Below the pieces are notes generated by a model, which did not search any database, had not been told where the DNA came from, and saw only the letters and a list, made by a program, of their open reading frames with translations. From positions 1-27,836 of the forward strand of contig MU128934.1 in the NCBI GenBank assembly GCA_014904985.1: a stretch of 27,836 bases of DNA. Reading direction: 5' to 3'. Positions 17,683-27,836 of this stretch are shown piece after piece (within the stretch, counting starts at the first letter, position 1; each line of letters begins with the position of its first letter). Position numbers and translations under genes: made by a program. The DNA is from Hydnum rufescens UP504. Taxonomy: Eukaryota > Basidiomycota > Agaricomycetes > Cantharellales > Hydnaceae.

Positions 17683-20600
17683 TCAAAACTTCTCTTGATC
17701 ATACACGTCGTTAGGGTGTTTTTTGAATCGAGGGCGATCTAATGCCAACTCCATTTTTATCGCCCATAAGTGAGAGACATACCCAAAGGTCTCATCGAGC
17801 AATGGTTGAGTAACACTTGAACCATACACATCGTGTGCCAAGCGTGCGAGAATACGGAGGATTTCATCATACGGACCATCTGTAGGCCATATATTAACCC
17901 TGATATCCTTCTTGCCCCGGCGATAGACTTGAGCACGCATCAAAGTGAGTAGGCGATGATAATGCAAGTTGCTTGATAAGATCGGGTGGATAGCCCCTTG
18001 CATCTCAGCCCAGTCCAGAGAGAATGACACCATGTTCATGGGTCGCCGACGAGCCGAATCGAATAACCTTGGACATCGTTCGGAGGGTGTAGCAAGTACG
18101 GGGGGAAACCGTTCGGAATCGAAGAAGTGGTGGGCAGCCGTAGCCTTTCGATAAGCTGGCGGCGCGAATGAAAGAATCTCAGGGAAAAATTGGGACTTGT
18201 AGGCATAGGCTTGATTGATGTACCCCAAGTCCAAATTCGAGACATGAGCAGCTGAAGCGGCCTCTGGATCCGTGAGGGTGAGTCCCTCGAAGTACTGTCG
18301 GTTGCATCCAGGAGGAGCTTTCGCCCTGAACTGCCTCAGGGCCGTATCGCGCGCCTGCACCGATTTGAACAAAAGGGAAAGATTCCCTGGATCCCCAGCA
18401 CGCTTAGCCTTCTTCCAAGCTCGCACACCAAATGCATTGATGTCCTCCAACCTGTCCACCCAGTATGCGGACGTACAGTGCCCTAAGTCAACGCGTGACG
18501 CCTCGATGACGTACCAAGTGTCCACTGCCACCGCATTTGCAGCTGGACTCGGGAAAGTGGCTGGCGAGGGTGTCATACGTACCAGCGCTATTATGTGAAT
18601 GGGATGAGTAAACTAAATGATTTAATAGTGCATAGCTAAACTTACAATGACTCGCCGCCAAGCCGGATGAGATTGGGGCTGGCGGTCTCTGATGGACTCG
18701 TACATCTGGGCCACGCTGCCGCCCATCCCTGCTCGAACCATCGAAATTTGACGGACTGACACCCTCCGGTGCAGCCCACGCCATATCTCTCGAACCCATC
18801 ATTCCTGATGAGGGCCCATGGCTTGAGCCCACTGTTCTGGCCCTCCAATCATTATCGACGGCTACTTCGGATCTCATTCGAGATGCACGCGGGGCGGTGG
18901 GAGGTTGGCGAGACTGCGAAGTTTGGGGAATGGAAGGGCCGGGCCGGTCCCATTGCGTGTCGTGGGGGAGGTCGCGAGAGCGAAGGGGGAGGTCGCGAGA
19001 ACGAGGGAGATCGCGAGAATGAGGGAGATCGCGAGAACGAGGGAGATCGCGAGAACGAGGGAGATCGCGAGAACGAGGGAGATCGCGAGAGTGAGAGGGG
19101 AGATCATGAGAGCGTGGGGGACGGTCCCGAGAGCGAGAAGTGTTGTCACCAAAGTGGGGACGGAGATCATGAGAGTGAGGAGAGAGGTCACGAGAGCGAG
19201 GAGAGAGGTTGCGAGAGCGGGGTTGGAGATCGTGAGAACCATGTTCGGAACACTCATGTGAACTAGAATGTCGCCCAGAAGGCCCAGAAGGTTCTCTGGA
19301 AGACGATCGTAGACGGTCATGCATCCCACTGCGCAATTTAGGGGAATGAGACCGATTACTTGAAAGTGCCACAGAAGCACCACGAGTTCCGGTTTGGGCT
19401 GAGGGACTCAGGGAACGTGATCGAGTACGAGGATGCGGGGGGGACAGCTCATGACGTGGGTGGGAGACTTGATGAGAATATGGGGCGGAAGGCGAAGGCG
19501 GGTGTGACTTTGAGCCTCGCACAAATATATCCTCTGAAGGCGACCCAGGAGAAACGACATCAGGCGGAGTAGAAGATCGATGATGGGGTGGTGATCTGGG
19601 GGCAGGGGTAAGATCTCTGGGAGTGATGGGGGAGTATTCAGGTGTATGGGGTCGCGAACCCGGTGAACCTTGTGATGTGACTTGGGGGTGAGCCAAGGCG
19701 TGATCATCCACCGCCATTTTCGCGAGCTCATCTGCGGCTTTGTCGGCTGAGTCGTCATTATGATCGTTTTCGTCATCACCAACTTCAGACACATTCTGAG
19801 CGGTCAATCCCTCGCCACCGGGAGCATCCTTGTCTGCGGATCGATTCTCCTCTTCGATAGACCGATGGTTTTCCTCTTCTGTTGGTCGATGGTTCTCCTC
19901 TTCCACAGGCCGACGATTCCCCTCGTCCATAGACTGGTAGTTCTCCTCTTCCATAGGTCGACGGTTCTCCTCTTCCGTAGGTCGATGGTCCTCTTCCGTA
20001 GGTCGATGGTCCTCTTCCGTAGGTCGATGGTTCTCCTCTTCCCTAGGCTGACGGTTCTCCTCTGCCGACTGGCAAGCATCTTCTGCGCGGTGATCATTCT
20101 CTGGGGGCAGTATTTGAGCTTCTTCCTCACGGCTGGGTGCCTCCGCGTCCCCCTGAGAATGCTCCTCTACCCGCATTTGAGCATTTTCTTCTGCACGTCT
20201 GGGTACCTCAGCCTCTCCCCGAGAATTCTCTTCTACCAGCAGTCGATCGTCAACTTTCTGATGGTGGCGTCGTTCCTTTGCCCTCTGGTGTCCGGCCCCC
20301 TTTCTAGGCATATTCTTAGCCGCCTGATGCGCCTCCTTGGTGTACTTTGTTCTCCACATGGTGGTCAAAAACACGTCGAAGGGTTTCTTCTCCCTGCGAC
20401 CCAGTTTAATCCGTTTTCTGATGTCGTGGAAAACATCAAGATCCCCCCCCCTTGCTTTTTGAATGTACTTTGCAGCAGCATCCTTTTCAGCATCCACGGC
20501 AGCTTTCTTAGCTGCTGCTTTTGCTTTTCGAGCCTCGAATGCTTCATCAGACTCATCCATTTCCTGTTCAATAACCTTCCCTTGGTTTATTTCTATCTCG

Positions 20601-22173
20601 TCCAAGGGTTCCAAGTCATCATCTGTTTCCCACGTCATATTGATATCGATATCATGGCGGGGTTGAGGAGCCGTGGGGGGGGGGGTATATCGGAATAATT
20701 GGAGGGCTGCGGAGGGTCAAGGCGAAGTATTTCTGCACCGAACAGTCCTGAAAGTCGAAACCTAAGGGGATCCCTTGACTTCTGCTGGATGAGACTCAGA
20801 TATGCATCTTCATCCAAATAATTGCCTATACGACGAAGCTTGTGGAAGCCGGCGGACTTTACGATCCATACAGGAGGGCGAATAATTGGATGGCGTGGCG
20901 CCATCTCAACTGATATGCGATGTGGTTTGGACACTGTAGCGGGATTGGACGTGCGAAGGAATGCGTCATGGCATTGTTTTGTGCCATAGACATCATAGCG
21001 TACACGATCCCCAAGTTCCTCTACGCCAAAGATTGGGACCCCATTGCTCTCTAGCCGTGAAAGGGTGGCCTGTATTTCAACCAAATTGCGTGGCAATGGA
21101 AATCTGAAGACGGCACCGATCATGTCGTCGTCGAAACCATGGCGAGGTACTTCAGTCAAAGGATCCTCCGATGCGATATGATCAGTGTATCGGTGCATAA
21201 AATAACGAGCTAGGCCACCGTATTCATAGGATGCCCGCAGAATGTCGCTGCAAACCTCGCGTGCTCGACCAAGTGACGGAAATAGACCTTCTATAACCCC
21301 CTGTGGGTTACTATCCACACCAAGTGGGGGAGTGGGACGAATATCGCAACCAGTAAGTTTTGACCGGCCCACAACGTCTCTCCAATCTCGATAGCGAGTG
21401 CGGGATCTATTAGCGAACGCCACTAGGGAACCCGCATAACTATAATTTAGTCTATAGTTATCTTTCGAAACGAAAACAATGTCGGTGGGGGCAGGGAGTA
21501 CTGGGTCATCAAAACGGCGAACAATATATGGCCAATGGGGTGCTTTCGAGTTCAGAGGAAAAGGGATGCGAGTAAAATCGTTGAATTCCAAATCGTTCCC
21601 GAAGTCAGGAATTTGATCCCATCTACGTGGAAGGGGGTCGTAGCAATACAATTTGTTGTCGTCTTCGTTGAATTGATGTACATGGGTATAGTGCCGGGCA
21701 GTGTTGGAGAACCTGAGGGTCCAATGTTCCAGTCTGACGATGCTCGCTGTGTCAGGATCGTTCGCGTGCATAGCGCTATTGGCTAAGATAGAGTCAGGAA
21801 ACATTGAAAGAAAAAAACAATGAGAAAATATCGGACCTTCATATGTAGTCCGTGAATGCTCTGTGAATATGCTTTCGTTAGCATAAACAGAGGGGCTTTC
21901 GAAGTCGGCACAAGGAATAAGGTTGAAACGAGGGTCCACTTTCATAGGCCTCTCCCAGTCACGAATGAAAAGACCTTGGGAAAACCCGTCTATGTGAATT
22001 TGCTCCGCACGCATGCCCACCAACTTTTCTGGACCCGTGCTTCCATCTCCAACCACACCCGAGGCAGAGGGAGAATGGTCAACAACTTGGTCACATTCCG
22101 AGCCTGTGCTCCTATCTTCCACCACGCCCGAGGCAGCGGAAGACAGGTTTGCAACGTGGCTTTGCGATTGCAT
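17683..22173 (-). CDS. Large repeat-rich hypothetical protein, frame broken at a G run
   Basis: Three consecutive minus-strand frames form one gene. The first (22173-20635, 512 aa, MQSQSHVANLSS) and second (from 20638) are offset only by the 12-base G run at 20674-20685: the second frame stays open upstream through PQPRHDIDINMTWETDDD, so a one-base homopolymer change would fuse them. The second joins the third by removing intron 18645-18588 (GTAAGT...AATAG, 58 nt), giving ASH-S-LVRMTPSPATFPSP. The product would be about 1480 aa. The N-terminal half is globular-looking (HPIIRPPVWIVKSAGFHKLR), the middle has Glu-rich PTEEDHR-type repeats and then Arg/Ser/Asp RSRDLP repeats, and the C-terminal ~300 aa are globular-looking again. 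Family and function are unknown to me. An assembly error and a true pseudogene are both possible. Confidence 0.7.
18970..19260. repeat. 18-bp in-frame tandem repeat encoding RSRDLP
   Basis: On the plus strand the unit CGAGGGAGATCGCGAGAA recurs about every 18 bp, near-perfect at 19005-19090 and degenerate on both sides. On the coding strand it gives SRDLPR hexapeptides. The period is a multiple of three, so copy-number change keeps frame. Confidence 0.85.
19845..20065. repeat. Tandem repeat encoding PTEEDHR/PTEEENR units
   Basis: Units of 21 or 24 bp, including GTAGGTCGATGGTCCTCTTC copies at about 19977-20025, encode HRPTEED and NRRPMEEE-type acidic repeats on the minus strand. Unit length varies by whole codons. 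Confidence 0.8.
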
Positions 22174-22263
22174 CGTAGTGAAGCAGCTGGTGCACGGACT
22201 TCGGCAAACCCCGAACTAGCTGGTACGAGATAATCCTATCCGTAATAGGTTAATAAGCAATTG

Positions 22264-23690
22264 GATCGCCTAGGACATCGGTACATAGACAATAACAACC
22301 ATCTCATTGGCAATAGATAAGAGATTCTCTATGAAGAGTTGCAAGAGGAGGACTACTACATCAAATACAGGAAATTCGCCCGTCACCTTGAGATACTCGA
22401 TCTCCAAGAAAGCTATATTAAGGATGAACAAGCCAATCTCAAACGTGAACTCATTCGGGCGCGAGAAGAAGCAATGCATCAATCCGTACCACTGGCAATC
22501 AGCCAGTTCCTCGAACCCATCGATCACCTGACAGGAATTACATCACCCCTGTGACGCGACATGATTTGTGCACGGCATTGGATCGCCGAGAACTTTGGTA
22601 CATGGAAAATAATAATCATCTTGAGGGGCTCTCTATGAAGAGTTGCAAGAGGAGGACTACTGCATCAAATACAAGAAACTCGCCCGTCACCTTGAGATAC
22701 TCGATCTCCAAGAAAGCTATATTAAGGATGAACAAGCCAATCTCAAACGTGAACTCATTCGGGCGCAGAAGAAGTCAAACGCATCCAATCCGTACCACTG
22801 GCAATCAGCCAGTTCCTCGAACCCATCGATCACCTGACAGGAATTACATCACCCCTGTGACGGTTGTGACATGATTTGTGCACGGCATTGGATCGCCGAG
22901 AACTTTGGTACATGGAAAATAATAATCATCTTGAGGAATAGAGAAGAAAGCTCTCTATGAAGAGTTGCAAGAGGAGGACTACTACATCAAATACAAGAAA
23001 CTCGCCCGTCACCTTGAGATAGTCGATCTCCAAGAAAGCTATATTAAGGATGAACAAGCCAATCTCAAACGTGAACTCATTCGGGCGCGAGAAGAAGTCA
23101 AACGCATCCAATCCGTACCACTGGCAATCAGCCAGTTCCTCGAACCCATCGATCACCTGACAAGAATTGTAGGATCCACAATCACCCCTGTGACGGTTGA
23201 TGTGACATGATTTGCATTGGATCGTTGAGAACTTTGGTAATGGAAAATAATAATCATCTTGTTGGAATCGAGAAGAAAGCTCTCTATGAAGAGTTGCAAG
23301 AGGAGGACTACATCAAATACAAGAAACTTGCCCGTCACCTTGAGATGGTCGATCTCCAAGAAAGCTATATTAAGGATGAACAGGCCAATCTCAAATGTGA
23401 ACCCATTCGGGCGCAAGAAGTCAAACGCATCCAATCCGTACCACTAGTAATCAGCCAGTTCCTCAGACCCATTGATCACTTGACAGGAATAGTAGGAATC
23501 AACAACTGGCTCGAATTATGTCGCTTGTATTCTTTCCACTCTTGATCGCGAATTGCTGAAACCATCTTCCTCTGTTGCGCTACACCAGCACTTCAACATC
23601 TTTTGGGATGGACACTCAGAAGCACAAGATCAGAGAGGTGGTCGAAATCCCTCTTAAGCGCTTTGGCTTGTATAAAAAATATTGATATCT
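22264..23690 (+). pseudogene. RPT3 (26S proteasome ATPase) N-terminal part in four tandem copies
   Basis: Units starting at about 22264, 22581, 22891 and 23220 (periods 317, 310 and 329 bp) each encode versions of [35 protein letters not shown] and [20 protein letters not shown]. These match the coiled coil and start of the OB domain of the proteasome 19S ATPase RPT3 (PSMC4), which unfolds substrates at the base of the regulatory particle. Only the last unit continues, with slips, into [32 protein letters not shown] and then [20 protein letters not shown], ending LYKK before the Walker A motif. About 30 residues between FN and GMDTQ are missing, as is the entire AAA ATPase core. Frameshifts and stops separate units, so this is a duplicated gene fragment, not a working subunit. 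Confidence 0.9.
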
Positions 23691-24049
23691 ATATACTCGG
23701 CGTATTAAATATTTCCTATGGCGTTTAAATTATATCGTCCCCCTGTATTCCGCCGCCTCTGTTATCATTTTCATTCGCGAGAGTGAAGCAATTGCGACGA
23801 AACGATTCGACATCGACTGTCTTTGTGCCGGATCCAAATTCCAACGCGACTCGTCTTTTACAGGTAAGCGCAGAGTTCTGTCCCGACGACCGGCCAGCCT
23901 GACAGCTCTGCCTGCAGACTGTTACGTCTCCTTTGGGAAACGGACTGAGCAAGGATACGGCTCTGCCTGTGCCTGCAACGTCAGATACACGTTTTTTTTC
24001 GACGACTCCACAGTGCTTGTAGCTCTGCCTGCGGCCTGCTTAGTCTCAC
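23691..24049. other. Upstream region of the three-exon gene
   Basis: No gene is identified. Three loose copies of AGCTCTGCCTGC-like sequence (about 23904, 23958 and 24019) lie 50-60 bp apart before the start codon at 24050. They may be regulatory repeats or simply a decayed duplication. Confidence 0.4.
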
Positions 24050-25095
24050 ATGGAGGGTACAAATCGCCTCTATATTGGATCGCTAATCCCTGGCGTCCAC
24101 CCTAACCATCGCCTGGAACACTGGCCTACTCGGGATGTTAAGAACGTGTTCACCTATCTGGCCGCGTGGTGCGTGATACAAGGGATCGTGATAGAAAAGG
24201 CCTGGTTTCAGGACCACGTACGTACTTTTTCCTGCTATCTTGATGCTGGGATATTAACGGATTATCTTTAGTCGTCCAATTTCGTTATCCAGGTCGCTGT
24301 AGAGGGGCTGCAGGCTGCGGAGGATGCACTCGGTCAGCATATGAACGAAACGACGTTTTACCATCCGCCCCCCGGATTGCCAAAAGACTCGTCGTGTTGC
24401 TTCTATCGATGTGCCTTGTCACCGAAGTCGTTGCGAAAAGAAAGTGAGCTCAATCTATTGTATCCTTAATCTTCTATGTATTTACAACTATCGACATAGA
24501 ATTCTTTCATCGTGGGTGGCCGTCGTGGCTGAGCGAGGCGACGGCGGCATCAGCTAGGACGGACGAGGCTCGGTGGGAGGTTCTTTCAGCACACCTTGAC
24601 CTTGCAACCCCCTATGATAGGTTCCGTCCCCATCCCCCTCCCCCTTTGAAATTGGCCCGTACCCCCGACATCACTGTTGGGTGGTACCTACCGTTATCGA
24701 CATCGTCAACTGCTGCGGCCTCGTCTGCGAATTTTTCCACAGTCCCCAATGTGGCTACCGACTCTGGACCTCTCGCTGGCGACAAGCGCAAGCATGCCGA
24801 TTCTGGGGCTAGTATGCCACCCGCGAAACGGTTCAAGGGGGCCGACCCGGATCCCATGGAGACCGATCCAGAAATTGTGGGCGATGAGATGGAGGGCGTG
24901 GAACATACTCCCGGCAACGATGTTATGATGGATGTCGACGCGCCCATGGAAGATGCGGACAGCCTTTTCGAGTATTCTGATGACGAGATGGATGTCGACT
25001 TGAACACGGATGATCTGAACGGACGTATCAGGCGCAGTATGCTTGAAGTTCCGAGTTTAGAGTACGTTGCCGTGAGGGTTACTTATCTCTCGTGA
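24050..25095 (+). CDS. Hypothetical protein, 304 aa, three exons
   Basis: The model is join(24050..24217, 24293..24443, 24500..25095), 915 nt in frame. Intron 1 has GTACGT and ends ATCCAG; intron 2 has GTGAGC and ends ACATAG. Splicing links WFQDH-VAVEGLQAAEDALGQH and then SLRKE-K-FFHRGWPSWLSE. I do not recognise a family. The N-terminal half is Trp/His-rich and globular-looking (RLYIGSLIPGVHPNHRLEHW). The C-terminal part is disordered and acidic with a possible bipartite nuclear signal (DKRKHADSG ... PPAKRFKG) and a Met/Asp-rich tail (NDVMMDVDAPMEDADS). The end LEYVAVRVTYLS may be a read-through of a further intron, so the 3' end is uncertain. It lies alone between the RPT3 duplication and the transposase relic. 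Confidence 0.6.
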
Positions 25096-25365
25096 TGTTC
25101 GTTCTTGCCTATTTCTGGCCCAATGTCACTCTCAATATCACACTCACTGGCATCACTTCTGCCACACCCTTCTTCATCCTTGGCATGATCCAAGTATCAT
25201 ACCAGGAATTGGAGGAGGTATCTCAGGAAGGAATGTGGAAATGCTACCACCCACTACCCTCAAATGGGACACCATCCTAGATCCTTCTGCACATGGAGAC
25301 AATGTTGAAGAACCAGTGAAGTCTCTGAAGTGCAAAATGTTGGATACAACCATCAGCAGACTGAT
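25096..25365. other. No gene recognised
   Basis: The sequence is A/C-rich with CACTCTCAATATCACACTC-type simplicity near 25125. I see no frame with family resemblance on either strand. It lies 3' of the three-exon gene and 3' of the KDZ relic on the other strand. Confidence 0.4.
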
Positions 25366-27734
25366 TCAGACAAATTGCGTGGCAAGGTACTCTGTCTCCA
25401 CCCATTGGTGAAGGTTTGAGTGCTCAGCTGCACAGCACTCAGCTCTTCCTTGCAATTCACACAACTCCTGTGCCGCCCTAAATCCCAACCCTGACAGAAC
25501 ATCCGAGAGCCATGCTGGCACTACCCACCCTGGAAACTGAGCAACCCCTTGTACTTTGAGCCAGCAAATGTCCTCGTCCACATCCAACTTGTACATGAGT
25601 TTCGTGATTTCAGGCAGGATATATGCATCTTAGCAACTCAATCCTTCCAATCATCATCATATCCTTCCGAAGAACATTAAGTCCTGATTGTTGCTGAATC
25701 CCATGTTACGCCTTTTGTGGCCTTCTCTATGGATCCCTAATGCTGGTTGTCGAGTTCTCAGCTTGGTGTGTACCCGATCTAGATTGGCAGCTCAAAATTT
25801 ATGCGCACGGAGTTTACTAGTAATTGATCAAGGACAACGGATATTGAGCGTTTGTTAAGCCATGCACCTTTTTAGCGCTGAAGGTCCTTGAATGAGTTGA
25901 AGTCAGTGAGTCGGAGGTCTTCAGTCTCTTTCTTAATATCCCCTTCTAACTCATTGTGAGACTGCGCCTAGTTTGTGCCACTGAATCATTTATCTCATCT
26001 TGTAGAAGCCCAGGTGTGCCAAAAATTCTGAACTAGACCCTCAACTCAGCACTCACTCTTTCAGTCATTCCTTCAGCGAAGCTTCAGTGTTTGGAAGTGC
26101 AAGAATACGATCTATCAAGGCGCACCCCACTGTTCTTGGACTGGCGGACAACTGGTTTGCTTTGAAATGCCCTCTGGTCTTTGAATTGTTTTAATAAGCT
26201 GTGACCGACCGCTCATGGAGGACTTCTTCACCCTGCTTCTGTCTCATCGCTGTATTTCCCCGGTCCTTCAGCATCGACGCACTGTGACTAGTTTGGACTT
26301 GTAATATGTTCAGCTTGGATATCAAAGGATGAAACAAGCGACGGTGATAACCAGTGACCCGGAGACCAGGAATGAGGCCTCTTTTAACTGGCTCCAGAAC
26401 CTTTCACATCCTTACACCATCTGACAGTCCCCACTTTTCAGATTACGAGGGTGATACCAGAGCTGACAAGTCCACTGGTGGCCATAAGCATGGAAGAGCA
26501 AGAAACCCAAATTCAATGCGCCCGCTCCCCCACTCCTGGAATAAAGTCCCATTTGAGGAGATACGTGAATTTGCATGCGATATCATACAAAAGGCCAATA
26601 CGCGCAACGTCCCGGAAGCTCAGAAAGCCAGTGCATCCAATAGGGCAAAGGCATAGAATTGTTTTCTCGCCCGCCAGTGCGGCATGTTTACAAGAAAAAG
26701 AGGTAGTCATGGCGGGACAAGCAGGCCATCATCCGTGTGCATCAAAATTTGCTCGATGCCCTTGATTCGGTCCCCATCAGCAGCAATGAATGATTTTTCA
26801 CATCCTGTCCAATACAGAATTGGGTACGTCAAGCCCTGCTCTACTTTGTCATCTTCCCAATGGCTAGAAGTGTCATCATCGCACTTCATCAGCCCTTCCG
26901 CTTCTGCTCTGCTCTCCCTTTTTGTCGAGATGGCTGCAATTCATTGACCCTTCGCTTCAATGATGTCAACCTGCTTTGGTCAAGCAGACCGCTGTGGGAA
27001 GCTATCAGAGGATCTCCGAGATCTGGTTTCCCCCCTTTGTGATCCTTGCTCCCAGATCCTTGTCTCGTTTTCGCTTGATGAAAGTTTGCATCCATGCAGC
27101 ACAATAGCCGAAGGGGGAGACCAATAGTCCTGGAGCCCCCCAAAAGCACAAGGACAGCAAGACTGGAGGGTAGAGGCTGGGGGAGTTCATCATCGCCCCA
27201 GTGATATGGACCGGCACGCTTATGGACATTGTTGTACTTTCGCTCCGGTATAGGCCGTATCAGTGTCGAGCTGGTGGATATTGCTTTCACCTACCCGCAA
27301 TGGCAGGAATTTGCGGGATTCAACAGTGTCCTCACCATATTACCTGGGACTCAGTTGCACTACATCACCCTTAGCGGACAACACCTGCCTCGACAACTCT
27401 CAAGTAAAGCTACAATCTCTTGGTTGATCACCGAGCAGCACCTGGTATTGGGCCAAGAGCAGTGGCAAAGGCGGCGACGTAAGGAATCATTCCCCCAAAT
27501 TTGAGAACCCCTCGCACCTTGAGGAAATTTTCCAAGGTGGCTGCCGCATGCTCGTTCATTGGAGGCTTGTGACAAACAGTTCAGCACATAATTCCGACAT
27601 GTCAATGCTAACAGCCAATGAGGGGTGAAGCGGGGCACATGGGAACACAAACGCGCAGAATTTACAATTGGTTCTTGCAGCAGGTCAGGATGGACAACCA
27701 CACCATGAAATGTCATAGTTTCCGAAGTGTTCAT
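25366..27734 (-). pseudogene. Decayed KDZ (Kyakuja-type) transposase
   Basis: Reading the minus strand leftward, family-like motifs appear in the usual order but in shifting frames: GGNDSLRRR-like GNDSLRRR (~27500-27470), MDANFHQAK (~27095-27065), TYPILYWTGCEKSFIAADGD (~26830-26770), GEKTILCL then GLLYDIACKF (~26670-26565), GLSDG (~26430), LRVTGYHRRLF (~26365-26331), and a possible NLHQWVETEYLAT near 25400. KDZ elements are cut-and-paste DNA transposons abundant in mushrooms; the DANF and YDIxC motifs are the strongest anchors. Many stops and frameshifts make it inactive. Upstream cysteine-cluster (CxC) sequences and terminal repeats were not identified and may lie beyond 27836. Confidence 0.75.
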
Positions 27735-27836
27735 TCAAGTCACGCAAAAAAAGAACTTTGAGGAGCTCAATTGTTTTCCGCATCTGCAAGCCTCCGCAAC
27801 CTGAACAGTATGTCCTAACTGGACGCAATAATCAGC

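Noticed and set aside
18769..19266. Plus-strand Glu/Arg/Asn repeat protein opposite the large gene
   Set aside because: It is the antisense shadow of the 18-bp repeat encoding RSRDLP on the minus strand.
19760..20698. Plus-strand 312-residue hydrophobic frame
   Set aside because: It is antisense to the Glu-rich repeat of the large minus-strand gene; the hydrophobic look is the complement of acidic codons.
22270..23156. Minus-strand frames repeated in the RPT3 region ([14 protein letters not shown])
   Set aside because: They are antisense shadows of the plus-strand RPT3 units, which match a known family.

Overview
This window looks like a repeat-rich chromosomal region of a mushroom-forming basidiomycete (Agaricomycetes). 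The evidence is short GT-AG introns of about 50-110 nt with ACTAAC/ACTAAT branch sites, decayed Ty3/Gypsy and Ty1/Copia elements, a KDZ (Kyakuja-Dileera-Zisupton) transposase relic, and fungal-type fragments of proteasome RPT3 and UDP-glucose dehydrogenase. All readings are by eye; no database search was possible.

Region 1 (1-14670) is a nested mobile complex bounded by a 251-bp inverted repeat (1-251 and 14420-14670) in which I count three mismatches. Its signature is five arrays built from one module: an exon ending in hairpin A (CCACACACCCGC / GCGGGTGTGTGG), then, about 9 nt later, a 5' splice site (GTAAGT/GTGAGT), then hairpin B inside the intron (core AGAGCAGC / GCTGCTCT), then a branch site and TTCTAG. 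I count about 26 A hairpins and 22 B hairpins. Arrays I (252-1345), III (5725-6767) and V (12513-14414) read rightward; II (5384-4265) and IV (11624-10354) read leftward. Pairs II/III and IV/V diverge from a central core. I do not recognise this architecture as a named family, and it is my main candidate for an undescribed system.

Within the complex lies a Gypsy copy on the minus strand (gag, zinc knuckle, protease, RT; no RNase H, integrase or second LTR). It is split by a 3401-bp hAT-like non-autonomous element (3829-7229) with a perfect 8-bp target duplication. That element carries its own pair of divergent hairpin-intron arrays around a captured piece of a UDP-glucose 6-dehydrogenase gene. 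To the right are a 5'-truncated Copia RT/RNase H fragment (8505-10112), a 652-bp near-perfect palindrome (11685-12336) and a CAACAG repeat. Nearly every in-frame stop in the Gypsy and Copia frames is TGA where the family usually has Arg, as expected from CGA to TGA change at CpG.

Region 2 (14671-22250) holds two long minus-strand genes of unknown function that become continuous when one short intron is spliced from each: an 831-residue protein (14765-17318) and a roughly 1480-residue repeat-rich protein (17683-22173) whose frame is broken at a 12-base G run.

Region 3 (22264-27836) holds four tandem copies of the N-terminal part of the 26S proteasome ATPase RPT3 followed by a deleted downstream part, a three-exon gene of unknown function (24050-25095), and a heavily decayed KDZ transposase on the minus strand reaching the window end.
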